Source of the DNA: Actinoplanes sp. M2I2
Lineage (GTDB): Bacteria > Actinomycetota > Actinomycetes > Mycobacteriales > Micromonosporaceae
Reading direction: 5' to 3'
NCBI RefSeq assembly: GCF_023544445.1
Contig: NZ_JALPVJ010000011.1
Coordinates: forward strand, 1-64,000
DNA: 64,000 nucleotides
Shown: piece after piece, positions 16,957 to 25,788 of the stretch
Numbering within the stretch: position 1 is the stretch's first letter
Layout of the letters: each line of letters starts with the position of its first letter
The notes under the pieces: generated by a model
What the model was told of the DNA's origin: nothing
The model's input: only the letters and a program-made list of their open reading frames with translations
Databases searched by the model: none
Translations under genes and position numbers: made by a program

Positions 16957-17185
16957 GCCTCAGCGGCCGGTGTCGCCGTCCATGACCGCATCATGGAACA
17001 CGAGGCAGCCCGTGTCCATGATCCGCTTACTGACCTGGAGTTCATCTTGCCGAAACCACCCGCCGCTTTTCGCTGGATAGAGTCCGGCCATCCTCGACAA
17101 CGTTGATCCCTTCATCGGCACCGCGGCGACGGACCTGCCTCCCGCCCGCGGTCTCGCCGCCACGTGGTGGTTCCCGAAACCGCAG

Positions 17186-19315
17186 GTGGGCAACACCCAC
17201 CCGGGAGCCACGGCGCCGCTCGGCATGGTGTCCGCGTGCGCCTACTCCGGCGCCTACCCGACGGGGTACGGGGTCTACACCAAGAACACCGAGGGCGTGC
17301 CCGAGACGATGTTCGACCGGATGCAGGCGTCCGGGTTCACGCACTTCCAGCAGTCCGGCACGGGCGCCATCCGCAAGTACTACAACTACGTGCGGGTGAC
17401 CCCGATGGTGCAGCCGCTCGACGACCTCGGGCAGTCGTGGGCGCTGCGCGACGAGGAGGCGTCGCCCGGCTATTACGCCGCCACGCTGGGCACCGGCATC
17501 CGCAGCGAGATCACCGTGGGCGAGAAGGTCGCCGTGCACCGCTACACGTTCCCGGCGCACAGCAGCGCCCGCGTGGTCATCGACCTGTCCGGCGGCGGGC
17601 TGGCCACCGAGCTGGGCCGGACCGTGCCGCTGCGGGCGCAGATCGAGAGCATGGGCCGCGGCCGGGCGCAGGGCACGGTGGTCATGGAGGGCGTGCCGCT
17701 CTCGGTCTACGTCGAGGTCGACAGTCCGGGCTGGCGCCAGATGCTGTGGTACGACCGGCGGCTGATCGACGGCGGCACCCGGCTCGACTTCGACAGCATC
17801 CGGCACACCAACCTGCGCCCGTTCGGCCTGCTGTTCATGGGGTCCACGCGCCCGGGGCAGACGATCGAGGTGCGCCTGGGCTTCTCGCTGCGCGGCGGCG
17901 AGCAGGCCCGCGAGAACCTCGTCCGGGAGTGCGGCACGGGCAGCCCCGCGTTCACCGCCGTACGCGCGAGAACCCGGGCCCGGTGGCGCGAGCATCTGGG
18001 CAAGGTGCAGGTCGAGGGGGGCACGACGGCGCGGCGCACGGTGCTGTCGACGGCGCTCTACCACTCGCTCATCAAGCCGTGCTTCGCCGACGACGAGAGC
18101 CCGTTCTGGCCCGACTCGGGGCCGTACGCGTTCGACGTCTGCACGATGTGGGACATCTACAAGACGCAGATCCCGCTGCTGTCGGTGCTCGTGCCCGACC
18201 GCGCCGCCGACCTGCTCGAGTCGCTGATCCGGGTGTGCGAGGAGGAGGGCAACTTCCCGATCGGCTACCGGATGGCCCGCGGCGCCGACCGGTTCTTCCG
18301 GCAGGCCAGCGCGCTGGCCCACACGGCGCTGGCCGACGCCCACGCGCTCGGCAGCTCGCGCATCGACTGGGCCTGGGCGCTCGTGCACATGGTCGACGAC
18401 CTGCGCCGGATGTACGGCGAGGACTTCTACGAGCACGGCGTCGTCCACCCGATCACGCACACGCTCGACCTGGCCATCGGCTACCACTGCACCGCCCGGG
18501 TGGCCCGCGCGCTCAACGACCACCGCCTCGCGGCCGATCTCGAGGAACGCAGCCGCGGCTGGGTCAACGCCTTCGACCCGGACAGCGGCCTGCTGCGCAA
18601 CTCGGAGTTCTACGAGGGCGGCAAGTGGAACTACTCGTTCCGGCTGCTGCACGACATGCGGGCGCGCATCGAGGTGGCCGGTGGCGACGCCCGCTTCCTC
18701 AAGAAGCTCGACCGGTTCTTCGGCTTCGGCGCCGAGCCGGTGAAACAGCCGGGCCGGCGCCCGCTGCCCGACGAGATGGCCGCCGGGTACGCGCTCAAGC
18801 GTTTCGAGGGCCTGAACAACGAGCCGGACATGGAAGCCCCCTGGGCCTACCACTACGCGGGCCGTCCCGACCGCACGGCGCAGATCGTGCACTCGGCGCT
18901 GACCTGGCAGTTCGGCACCGGACCGGGCGGGCTGCCGGGCAACGACGACTCCGGCGGGCTGAGCTCCTGGTACGTCTGGGCGTCGCTCGGCCTGTTCCCG
19001 GTGGCCGGTCAGCAGCTGTTCCTGATCAACGCGCCCGCCTTCGAGCACGCCACCATCCAGGCCCCCGAGGGCGAGTTCGTCATCGAGACCAGCGGCCACC
19101 GCGAGACCCCGATCGGCGTCGACGGCCTCGACCACGAGCCGCCGCCGCTGTACGTCCAGGAAGCCACCCTGAACGGCCGGCCCCTGCACGCGACCCACCT
19201 GAGCGCCGCCGACGTGCACCGCGGCGGCCGGTTGCACCTGCGGCTGGGCCCGGAGCCGTCGAGCTGGGGGAGCGGCAACCGCCCGCCCTCCCTGTCCGAT
19301 CCGCCGGAGGTCTGA
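17186..19315 (+). CDS. Glycoside hydrolase family 92 (exo-alpha-mannosidase-like)
   Basis: At least 709 aa. GH92 signatures are plain: Gly-Asn-Thr-His-Pro-Gly-Ala near the start, Ser-Gly-Phe-Thr-His-Phe-Gln-Gln, Thr-Met-Trp-Asp-Ile-Tyr-Lys-Thr, L-N-N-E-P-D-M-E-A-P-W and G-L-P-G-N-D-D-S-G-G, the last two holding the acidic and Ca-binding residues of the family. The enzyme would release terminal mannose from glycans or glycolipids. No signal peptide is seen. Homology continues upstream of the only canonical start (GTG 17186): the frame encodes Ile-Leu-Asp-Asn-Val-Asp-Pro-Phe-Ile-Gly-Thr from 17090, the usual N-terminal motif, but between the TAG at 17078-17080 and GTG 17186 there is no ATG, GTG or TTG. 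The real start is therefore uncertain. It lies 18 bp before a glycosyltransferase gene. Confidence 0.85.
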   Translation: MGNTHPGATAPLGMVSACAYSGAYPTGYGVYTKNTEGVPETMFDRMQASGFTHFQQSGTGAIRKYYNYVRVTPMVQPLDDLGQSWALRDEEASPGYYAATLGTGIRSEITVGEKVAVHRYTFPAHSSARVVIDLSGGGLATELGRTVPLRAQIESMGRGRAQGTVVMEGVPLSVYVEVDSPGWRQMLWYDRRLIDGGTRLDFDSIRHTNLRPFGLLFMGSTRPGQTIEVRLGFSLRGGEQARENLVRECGTGSPAFTAVRARTRARWREHLGKVQVEGGTTARRTVLSTALYHSLIKPCFADDESPFWPDSGPYAFDVCTMWDIYKTQIPLLSVLVPDRAADLLESLIRVCEEEGNFPIGYRMARGADRFFRQASALAHTALADAHALGSSRIDWAWALVHMVDDLRRMYGEDFYEHGVVHPITHTLDLAIGYHCTARVARALNDHRLAADLEERSRGWVNAFDPDSGLLRNSEFYEGGKWNYSFRLLHDMRARIEVAGGDARFLKKLDRFFGFGAEPVKQPGRRPLPDEMAAGYALKRFEGLNNEPDMEAPWAYHYAGRPDRTAQIVHSALTWQFGTGPGGLPGNDDSGGLSSWYVWASLGLFPVAGQQLFLINAPAFEHATIQAPEGEFVIETSGHRETPIGVDGLDHEPPPLYVQEATLNGRPLHATHLSAADVHRGGRLHLRLGPEPSSWGSGNRPPSLSDPPEV

Positions 19316-19333
19316 TCCCGTGGAGGTCCGCCG

Positions 19334-20581
19334 TTGAACAAGCCCGATCGCCGTCTCGTCATCGTGGTCCGCGCCGACCCGGTGATCTGTGGCCATTCCG
19401 GTGAGGCCCGCAACCTCGCCGAGGTCGCGCTCACCCGGGGCTTCACGGACGTACGGCTGCTGACCTGGCCCGTCGCGGTGCTGCAGGCCGCCGGTCTGCC
19501 GCTCAAACCGCTCGACCGGCTGCTGCCGTACAGCGAGGGCATCACCGTCGAACGCCCCGAGGCGGTCGGCGACTACCGGGTGCCCGACGGCCGGCATCTG
19601 GCCGGGCTCACCGGGCGCCTGGTCGAGCTGCTGGCCGACCCCGTCCCCACCGTCTGCCTGTCGATGTATCTGGTGCCGCACACGACGGTGGTCGTGGACG
19701 CCGTCAACACGGCGCGGGCGGCCGGCTTCGACCCGCGGGTGCACACCATCGCCAAGGCGGTCGGCTCCGACGTCACCAACGTCATCCGGCAGTGCCTGCG
19801 CGAGGGCCGCTTCGGCGCGGCGACCGTGCTGTTCACGACGTTCCTGGCCAACGACGAGGTGGTCGCCGTCTCGGAGTACACCAGGGACGAGATCATCGCG
19901 GCCGCGCTCGAGGTCGACGCGTCGTGCGGGACGTCGTTCGCCGAGCAGTGCCGGGCCCGGGTGACGGTCAGCTATCCGCCGATCGACTCGTCGGCGTACG
20001 TGGATCTCGACCCGGCGGCGGTGGACGCCGCGCTCGCCCGGCGGGGTCTGGAGCGCGACGGCTACATCCTGTTCCTCTCCCGGGTGGCCCGGGCCAAGGG
20101 AATCTACGACCTGGTCATCGCGTACGGGCAGATGCGCAGCCGGGACACCGTGAAGCTGGTGGTGGCCGGCAACGGTCCGGCCCTCGAACACGTGCGGGCC
20201 ATGGCCAAGGAGGACGACCGGATCATCTTCCTCACCGACGTCGACGACGAGGAGAAGCCGCTGCTCATGCGGGGCTGCGCGGCGTACGCCCTGCCGACCA
20301 AGCCCGAGCCCGACTTCGTGGAGACGTTCGGCATCGCCCTGGCCGAGAAGATGCTGGCCGGCGGCGGCCCGGTGATCACCACCCTGACCGGCGGCACCGG
20401 CGAGGCGGTGGGCGACACGGCGATCATCGTCGAGCCCGGCGACATCAACGCCCTGGCCGAGGCCCTGGACCACGCCGTCCTGGAGATGACCGGCCCGGAG
20501 AAGGCCGAGATGGCCGAGCGGGCCCTGAAGAAGGCGATGACCTTCGACCGCGAGGCGGTGTTCGACTCGCTGCTGCCCTGA
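19334..20581 (+). CDS. Family 4 glycosyltransferase
   Basis: A 415-aa GT-B fold protein. The C-terminal half has the GT4 donor-binding pattern: Tyr-Ile-Leu-Phe-Leu-Ser-Arg-Val-Ala-Arg-Ala-Lys-Gly (the strand with the phosphate-binding Arg and Lys), a V-A-G-N-G-P loop, and the E-x7-E-like segment Pro-Asp-Phe-Val-Glu-Thr-Phe-Gly-Ile-Ala-Leu-Ala-Glu-Lys. It transfers a sugar from an activated donor, retaining the anomer; the acceptor is unknown. TTG 19334 is preferred because GGAGG lies upstream and the protein starts naturally there. It probably forms an operon with the GH92 gene, so both may act on the same mannose-containing glycan. It is convergent with the membrane-protein gene nine bases downstream. 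Confidence 0.85.
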   Translation: MNKPDRRLVIVVRADPVICGHSGEARNLAEVALTRGFTDVRLLTWPVAVLQAAGLPLKPLDRLLPYSEGITVERPEAVGDYRVPDGRHLAGLTGRLVELLADPVPTVCLSMYLVPHTTVVVDAVNTARAAGFDPRVHTIAKAVGSDVTNVIRQCLREGRFGAATVLFTTFLANDEVVAVSEYTRDEIIAAALEVDASCGTSFAEQCRARVTVSYPPIDSSAYVDLDPAAVDAALARRGLERDGYILFLSRVARAKGIYDLVIAYGQMRSRDTVKLVVAGNGPALEHVRAMAKEDDRIIFLTDVDDEEKPLLMRGCAAYALPTKPEPDFVETFGIALAEKMLAGGGPVITTLTGGTGEAVGDTAIIVEPGDINALAEALDHAVLEMTGPEKAEMAERALKKAMTFDREAVFDSLLP

Positions 20582-20590
20582 GAAACCCGG

Positions 20591-21538
20591 TCATCGTCGG
20601 CAGCGCTCGCACGCGCGCCGGGTCCGCAGGTGATAGTCGGTGGCCGCGACGACCAGGCCGAGACCCCAGACCCAGTACGCCGACATCGCCGCCAGCAGGA
20701 AGCCGGTGGAGAACTGACTGGCCGAGCCGGAGGCCAGCTGCACCAGCCCCATGCCGAAGTACGCCATCAGGCCGGCGCCCAGCCCGAAGCCCGGCACCAG
20801 CAGCACGAGGCGCGGGATCGTCCGGCCGGCGAGCAGCGGCACCCACCGCGGCCAGATCCGGCCCCACCCGTGCACCAGGGCCAGCGGGAGCAGCCCGCCG
20901 GCCAGCAGCATGCCGACCTCCAGGGCGACGACCGACCCGTTCAGGACCAGCCCGTCGAAGCCGACCACGGCCTGGGCCACGAACCGGGCGACCAGACCGG
21001 CCACCGCGCCGTACGCGGCCACGAGGGCCCACCACGCCGGGGCGCTGCGTCGCCCACCCGGGACGCCGGTGCGGCAGCACGACGGGCAGTCGCCCCGGGT
21101 GCGGCGCTGGTAGGCGGCCGTGGCCGAAGCCAGGAGGGCGGCCCCGCCGACACAGGCGAGACGGCTGGCGAAGGGAAGCGGGTCGAAGTTCGGGCCCGGG
21201 CTGAGCAGCAGGAAGCCGACCAGTTCGGGCAGCAGGAACCCGGCCGCCGCCACCAGCGCCCCGGCCACCGCCCAGGCCGCCCCGGCGAGCACCGGCTGCC
21301 AGGTCGACGCCCGGCCCAGGGCGACGGCGACCACGCCGGCCGCCGCGCACAACGCGACCGCCCACCAGCCGGTGAAGCCCAGCAGATCCGACCCCGTCGG
21401 CGGAAACCACGGCGCGTCGCCGGCCGCCCAGGCCACCCGCAGGCTGCCGTAGGCGACGGCCCAGCCGACAACGGCGGCAGTCAGAACCCGGCCGGTCGAA
21501 CGGTCATCCCTTGCCGAAGTGAGCCCCGAAGTGAACAT
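20591..21538 (-). CDS. Multispanning membrane protein of unknown function
   Basis: A 315-aa protein with about eight hydrophobic segments and a short cytoplasmic loop holding Cys-Pro-Ser-Cys-Cys (near residue 155); the C-terminus is Arg/Cys-rich (Cys-Glu-Arg-Cys). The Cys pairs might bind a metal but this is not a recognised motif. ATG 21538 is six bases after a weak CACGCT box. No family could be named. The following 111-bp gap to the VOC gene holds no clear feature. Confidence 0.65.
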   Translation of the reverse strand: MFTSGLTSARDDRSTGRVLTAAVVGWAVAYGSLRVAWAAGDAPWFPPTGSDLLGFTGWWAVALCAAAGVVAVALGRASTWQPVLAGAAWAVAGALVAAAGFLLPELVGFLLLSPGPNFDPLPFASRLACVGGAALLASATAAYQRRTRGDCPSCCRTGVPGGRRSAPAWWALVAAYGAVAGLVARFVAQAVVGFDGLVLNGSVVALEVGMLLAGGLLPLALVHGWGRIWPRWVPLLAGRTIPRLVLLVPGFGLGAGLMAYFGMGLVQLASGSASQFSTGFLLAAMSAYWVWGLGLVVAATDYHLRTRRACERCRR

Positions 21539-21649
21539 GGTCCCAGCGTGGTCGCCCGACCACCCCGGCGGATCCCCCGTCCTGGGGTCTGTCGTCCCTC
21601 GCCGGAGGGAGGCTTCCGGGGCGGACCATCCCGGGACTTGGCGCCTCTG

Positions 21650-22051
21650 TCAGCCGGCCGGCGGAGCGGGATGCCGGTTGAGGGGCGACTTGTCGCCGAC
21701 GAGCCAGAAATGGCCGAAAGGGTCGAAGAAGCCGCCCTGCCGATGTGCTCCCCAGAGCGTGGTGTGTTCACGCACGGGGTCGTGGTAGTCCGCCCCGGCC
21801 GCCGCGGCACGGTCGGCGAACGCGTCCGGGTCGTCGACGAAGACCTCGATCCGCACCGTCGTGGTCCCGGCCGAGGCCGGGCTCGCGAAATTGTCGTTCT
21901 GCGGCTCGGCGAGGAAGAACGGCGCGCCGTCGACCTCCATCCCGACGACCGGCCCGATGTTCCAGAGTTCCGTGGCCCCGAGCGCGCGCCGATACCAGGC
22001 CGTGGCCGCGGCGGCGTCCGGCACTCCGAGCATGAGCGAGATGGCGGTCAT
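21650..22051 (-). CDS. VOC-family (glyoxalase/PhnB-like) protein
   Basis: A 133-aa single-domain protein with two beta-alpha-beta-beta-beta modules. Features are the opening Leu-Gly-Val-Pro-Asp-Ala-Ala-Ala-Ala-x-x-Trp-Tyr-Arg-Arg-Ala-Leu-Gly-Ala, a central Glu in the strand R-I-E-V-F-V-D-D, and the ending Phe-Phe-Asp-Pro-Phe-Gly-His-Phe-Trp, all typical of the PhnB/3-demethylubiquinone-like branch of the vicinal oxygen chelate superfamily. The substrate (an antibiotic or small metabolite) is not predictable. A TAGCGT box lies seven bases before ATG 22051, so a near-leaderless mRNA is likely. Confidence 0.8.
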   Translation of the reverse strand: MTAISLMLGVPDAAAATAWYRRALGATELWNIGPVVGMEVDGAPFFLAEPQNDNFASPASAGTTTVRIEVFVDDPDAFADRAAAAGADYHDPVREHTTLWGAHRQGGFFDPFGHFWLVGDKSPLNRHPAPPAG

Positions 22052-22058
22052 CGTACGG

Positions 22059-22064
22059 ACGCTA
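22059..22064 (-). promoter_or_regulatory. -10 box of a near-leaderless promoter for the VOC gene
   Basis: Minus-strand TAGCGT followed by seven bases and ATG 22051. Confidence 0.45.
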
Positions 22065-22093
22065 CGCCCTGAACCCGGCGGGCGCGTGCGTGA

Positions 22094-22813
22094 TCAGGGG
22101 GCGACCTCGGTGAACTCGTCCAGGGGGCCGTGCAGGCGGTTGGCGTGGACAGTCAGGAACGGCTTGCCGGTCATGCCGAGGGCGGCCATGCGCCCGGCCA
22201 TCGGGTGCTCGCCCAGGCGTACGCGGAAGGCGCCCCGGCCCAGGCGCACGCCGGACAGGCGCATCGGGACCCGGCCCCGCAGCAGACGGCCGGCCTGGGC
22301 GCCACGGTCCAGATAGGACCAGGTCGGCAGCGTCGCCCGCAGGGCGAAGGGCAGCCGCAGGCGGCCGTGGCGGATCGAGGCCCGCAACACCTCGGTCGCG
22401 CGGTCGCGGACGACGACGTCGGTCTCCATCTTGGAGAATCGCAGGTCGACGTCCATCAGCCATTTCGGCAGGGCCCAGAAGTCCTGGCCCGCCTCGCGGG
22501 TGAAGGCGCCGGTCACCGGCAGGTCGACCAGGTGCAGGCCGGGCGGGCCGGACGGGCCGCGCACGAGCAGGCCCACGCCGACCTCGTCGTAGGACTTCAG
22601 CGCCCACTCGTCGTAGTGGACGCACATGATCACGCCGAGCGCGCGGCCGAGCACCGCCGACGGGCGCAGCGGCGTCCCGGTCAGCACCGTGCGGGCCGCG
22701 GCGAGCTTCGTGGTGAAGACGGCGGCGGTCAGGCGGGCCTCGGTGATCTCCACCGGCAGGGTGATCGTCTCGCCCTGCAGTGACCAGACACCGTCGCCGA
22801 TCCGCTCCGCCAT
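22094..22813 (-). CDS. Acetoacetate-decarboxylase-like protein
   Basis: A 239-aa protein matching the ADC fold: Tyr-Asp-Glu-Val-Gly-Val-Gly near residue 75 and the block A-L-P-K-W-L-M (Lys about 117), which aligns with the P-K-K loop bearing the Schiff-base lysine of acetoacetate decarboxylase. Only one of the two lysines of the classical pair is present, so it may be a family member with another activity (several ADC-like proteins are aldolases or dehydratases). ATG 22813 follows TAGGGT by six bases. It is divergent from the pnt operon. Confidence 0.7.
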   Translation of the reverse strand: MAERIGDGVWSLQGETITLPVEITEARLTAAVFTTKLAAARTVLTGTPLRPSAVLGRALGVIMCVHYDEWALKSYDEVGVGLLVRGPSGPPGLHLVDLPVTGAFTREAGQDFWALPKWLMDVDLRFSKMETDVVVRDRATEVLRASIRHGRLRLPFALRATLPTWSYLDRGAQAGRLLRGRVPMRLSGVRLGRGAFRVRLGEHPMAGRMAALGMTGKPFLTVHANRLHGPLDEFTEVAP

Positions 22814-22819
22814 GCGGTG

Positions 22820-22825
22820 ACCCTA
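22820..22825 (-). promoter_or_regulatory. -10 box of a leaderless promoter for the ADC-like gene
   Basis: Minus-strand TAGGGT, six bases before ATG 22813. The facing pntAA gene has a similar TAGGGC at 22861-22866, six bases before its ATG. Confidence 0.5.
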
Positions 22826-22872
22826 TCGTCCGGCGGGTAGCCGGGCCGGGCGGGAAGTGATAGGGCTTCGAT

Positions 22873-23997
22873 ATGTCGATGACGACAGTGGGCGTCCTGC
22901 GCGAGACCGCCGGCCGCGAACGACGGGTGGCGCTGACCCCGGACGGGGTCGCGCGTCTGCGCCGCACCGGCTTCCGGGTGCTGGTCGAGACCGGCGCCGG
23001 ACGGAGCGCCTGGTTCGACGACGACGCGTACGCCGAGGCGGGCGCCGACGCCGGGAGCCGGCAGCAGGTGTACGACGAGAGCGACGTCCTGCTGGTCGTG
23101 CGGCCGCCCGAGGACGTCGCCGCCCTCGCCGCGGGCCGGGTTCTCGTCGGGCTGCTCGACCCGCTCGGCGATCCCGCGCTGGCCGGGCGGCTGGCGGCCC
23201 AGGGCGTGACCGCGATCAGCCTCGACCTGCTGCCGCGCACGCTCAGCCGGGCCCAGCCGATGGACGCGCTCACCTCGCAGGCCAACGTGGCCGGTTACAA
23301 GGCCGCGCTGCTGGCCGCCGAGGCGTACGGCGGGTTCTTCCCGATGCTGGTGACCGCGGCCGGCACCTCCCGGCCGGCTCAGGTCCTCGTGCTGGGCGCG
23401 GGCGTCGCCGGGTTGCAGGCGCTGGCCACCGCCCGGCGGCTGGGCGCGCTCGTCACCGGCTACGACGTGCGCGAGGCGGCCCGCGCCGACATCGCGTCGA
23501 CCGGCGCCGCCGTCCTGCAGCTCGACGCCGAGACGCAGGGGAGTGCCGACGGCTACGCGCGGCGGCTGACCGACGAGGCCGCCGCCGCCCAGCTCACGGC
23601 CCTGACCCGGGCGGTGCCGCGGTTCGACGTGGTGATCACGACGGCGAAGGTCCCCGGTGGCCGATCGCCGCTGCTGGTCCCGGCCGAGGCGCTGGCCGCG
23701 ATGCGCCCCGGCTCGGTGGTGATCGACCTGGGCGGCAACGTGGCCGGCGCGGTGGCGGACACGCGCACGGTCACCGATCACGGCGTCACGGTCATCGGCG
23801 CCCCGAACCTCGCGTCCACAGTGCCCGTCGCGGCGTCCACGGCGTACGCGAGAAACGTCGTCGCCCTGGTGAGCAGTCTGCTGCCCGAGGGGCGCCTGCC
23901 GGCCGGCCGCGCCGACGAGGTCCTGGACGCGGTGCTGGTCACCCACGGCGGCGACGTCGTCCATCCGAGGCTGCGCGACCACCAGGAGACCCGATGA
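22873..23997 (+). CDS. pntAA: NAD(P) transhydrogenase subunit alpha part 1
   Basis: A 374-aa soluble domain I of proton-translocating transhydrogenase, which binds NAD(H) and exchanges hydride with NADP(H). Diagnostic segments are Arg-Glu-Thr-Ala-Gly-Arg-Glu-Arg-Arg-Val-Ala-Leu-Thr-Pro, Leu-Thr-Ser-Gln-Ala-Asn-Val-Ala-Gly-Tyr-Lys-Ala, the Rossmann loop V-L-G-A-G-V-A-G, and the mobile-loop region around Tyr-Ala-Arg-Arg-Leu-Thr. ATG 22873 lies six bases after TAGGGC, suggesting a leaderless message. It overlaps pntAB (ATGA at 23994), and pntAB overlaps pntB, forming one three-gene unit. The split alpha subunit is the usual arrangement in actinobacteria. Confidence 0.92.
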   Translation: MSMTTVGVLRETAGRERRVALTPDGVARLRRTGFRVLVETGAGRSAWFDDDAYAEAGADAGSRQQVYDESDVLLVVRPPEDVAALAAGRVLVGLLDPLGDPALAGRLAAQGVTAISLDLLPRTLSRAQPMDALTSQANVAGYKAALLAAEAYGGFFPMLVTAAGTSRPAQVLVLGAGVAGLQALATARRLGALVTGYDVREAARADIASTGAAVLQLDAETQGSADGYARRLTDEAAAAQLTALTRAVPRFDVVITTAKVPGGRSPLLVPAEALAAMRPGSVVIDLGGNVAGAVADTRTVTDHGVTVIGAPNLASTVPVAASTAYARNVVALVSSLLPEGRLPAGRADEVLDAVLVTHGGDVVHPRLRDHQETR

Positions 23998-24284
23998 GCC
24001 CTCTGCTTCTGGCCGATCTGACCGTCTTCACGCTCGGTCTGCTCGTCGGCTTCGAGGTGATCAGCAAGGTGCCGGCCACCCTGCACACCCCGTTGATGTC
24101 CGGCGCCAACGCCGTCCACGGGGTCGTGCTCGTCGGGGTCATGCTGCTCGCGGCCACGATCTCGACCCCGGCCGGCTATGCCCTGCTCGCGGTGGCCGCG
24201 TTCTTCGCCGCCATGAACGTGGCCGGCGGCTACGTCGTCACCGACCGCATGCTGGCGATGTTCCGGAGCCGGGGCCGGTCGTGA
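23994..24284 (+). CDS. pntAB: NAD(P) transhydrogenase subunit alpha part 2
   Basis: A 96-aa membrane protein with three to four helices. It contains Phe-Glu-Val-Ile-Ser-Lys-Val-Pro-Ala-Thr-Leu-His-Thr-Pro-Leu-Met-Ser-Gly-Ala-Asn-Ala and His-Gly-Val-Val-Leu, the near-invariant signature of the first membrane part of transhydrogenase. The start ATG overlaps the pntAA stop as ATGA, and the stop overlaps the pntB start (GTGA). Together with PntB it forms the proton channel in the cytoplasmic membrane. Confidence 0.93.
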   Translation: MSPLLLADLTVFTLGLLVGFEVISKVPATLHTPLMSGANAVHGVVLVGVMLLAATISTPAGYALLAVAAFFAAMNVAGGYVVTDRMLAMFRSRGRS

Positions 24285-25672
24285 GCGCCTTCGACACGGT
24301 CGTTCATCTGGTCTATCTGGCCTGCGCGTCCGCGTTCGTCGTCGGCCTGCACCTGATGAACGCGCCGGCCACGGCCCGGCGGGGCAACCAGGTCTCGGCG
24401 GCCGGCATGGGCCTGGCCATCCTGACGACCGTCGCCGTTCTCGTCGAGGGCGGGCGGATCAACGCGTACGCGGCGTGGGCGCTCGGCCTCGGCACGGCCG
24501 CCGGCGCGGTGGCCGGTCTGGTCGCCGCCCGGGTGGTCCGGATGACCGCGATGCCGCAGCTGGTGAGCCTGTTCAACGCGGTCGGCGGCGGCGCGGCGGC
24601 CCTGATCGCGCTGGGCGAGCACCCGGCGTCGACCGCGGCCGAGGTGACCGGTGTGCTCGACGTGCTGATCGGCGCGCTCACGTTCAGCGGGTCGCTGATC
24701 GCCTCGGGCAAGCTCGCCGGCCGGGTGCCGGGACGGCCGATCGTCGTGCCCCGCGGCCGGCTGATCTCGTTCGGGCTGGCCGTCGTCGCGGCGGTGCTGG
24801 CCGTGCTGGTGATCGGCTTCGACGGAGGGGCTCCCGCGCTGTGGGGTGCGGCGGCGACCGCGCTGGCCGCCGGGGTGCTGCTCACGCTGCCGATCGGCGG
24901 CGCCGACATGCCGGTCGTGATCTCGCTGCTCAACGCCTGCACCGGCACGGCGGTGGCGATGGCCGGCTTCGTCCTGCAGAGCACGCCGCTGATCATCGCG
25001 GGCGCCCTGGTCGGCGCGGCCGGGGCGATCCTGACCAAGCTGATGGCCGACGCGATGAACCGGCCGATCGGGGCGATCATCGCCGGGGACTACGGGACCG
25101 GCGACGCGGTCGCGGTGGCGGCCGCTTCGGGCTCGGCCCCGGTCCGGGAGATCACCGCCGACGACGCGGCCATCCAGCTGGCGTACGCGGGACGGGTCGT
25201 GATCGTCCCCGGCTACGGGCTCGCCGCCGCCCAGGCCCAGCACGAGGCGGTGGCGCTGGCCCAGGCGCTGACCGAGCGGGGCGTCGAGGTGACGTACGCG
25301 ATCCACCCGGTGGCCGGGCGCATGCCGGGGCACATGAACGTGCTGCTCGCCGAGGCCAACGCGCCCTACGAACAGCTGGCCGACCTGGAGGAGAGTAACC
25401 CCGGCTTCCCGCGCACCGATGTGGCGCTGGTCGTGGGGGCCAACGACGTGACCAACCCGGCGGCCCGGCGGCCCGGCAACCCGGTGTCGGGCATGCCGAT
25501 CCTGGACGTCGACCGGGCCCGGAGCGTCATCGTGATCAAGCGGTCGCTCGGGCACGGCTACGCCGGCATCGACAACGAGCTCTACGCCGAGCCGCGTACG
25601 GCCATGCTTTTCGCCGACGCCAAGGCCGGCCTCGGCGCTTTGCTGGCCGGGCTCTCGACGTACGCCAAATAG
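24281..25672 (+). CDS. pntB: NAD(P) transhydrogenase subunit beta
   Basis: A 463-aa protein: about eight or nine membrane helices (1-260) followed by the NADP-binding domain III. Signatures are Gly-Gly-Ala-Asp-Met-Pro-Val-Val-Ile-Ser-Leu-Leu-Asn, Val-Ile-Val-Pro-Gly-Tyr-Gly-Leu-Ala-Ala-Ala-Gln-Ala-Gln, His-Pro-Val-Ala-Gly-Arg-Met-Pro-Gly-His-Met-Asn-Val and V-G-A-N-D-V-T-N-P-A-A. The GTG start overlaps pntAB. The complete pnt set couples proton-motive force to NADPH production. Confidence 0.93.
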   Translation: MSAFDTVVHLVYLACASAFVVGLHLMNAPATARRGNQVSAAGMGLAILTTVAVLVEGGRINAYAAWALGLGTAAGAVAGLVAARVVRMTAMPQLVSLFNAVGGGAAALIALGEHPASTAAEVTGVLDVLIGALTFSGSLIASGKLAGRVPGRPIVVPRGRLISFGLAVVAAVLAVLVIGFDGGAPALWGAAATALAAGVLLTLPIGGADMPVVISLLNACTGTAVAMAGFVLQSTPLIIAGALVGAAGAILTKLMADAMNRPIGAIIAGDYGTGDAVAVAAASGSAPVREITADDAAIQLAYAGRVVIVPGYGLAAAQAQHEAVALAQALTERGVEVTYAIHPVAGRMPGHMNVLLAEANAPYEQLADLEESNPGFPRTDVALVVGANDVTNPAARRPGNPVSGMPILDVDRARSVIVIKRSLGHGYAGIDNELYAEPRTAMLFADAKAGLGALLAGLSTYAK

Positions 25673-25744
25673 CTCGGGACGGCGGGGCCGCCGGACATCA
25701 GGAAGATCGTCGTCTTGACATCGAAAGATCCGATTGGAACTCTC

Positions 25745-25772
25745 GGTGGCGGATCGCTCACTGTCCGCCACC
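25745..25772 (+). promoter_or_regulatory. 9-bp inverted repeat upstream of the esterase gene
   Basis: GGTGGCGGA (25745-25753) and TCCGCCACC (25764-25772) are perfect complements around a 10-nt loop, ending 16 bp before GTG 25789. A TTGACA box lies further upstream (about 25715). The repeat could be an operator overlapping the transcript start or a 5' hairpin; the sequence alone does not decide. Confidence 0.5.
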
Positions 25773-25788
25773 CATCGGGAGTGCCGCC

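Noticed and set aside
16960..17226. Minus-strand small ORF before the GH92 gene
   Set aside because: Overlaps the conserved GH92 N-terminal coding region and has no recognisable motif or convincing RBS.
17042..20473. 1143-codon minus-strand frame opposite GH92 and GT4
   Set aside because: Antisense shadow; the plus-strand proteins have clear catalytic motifs.
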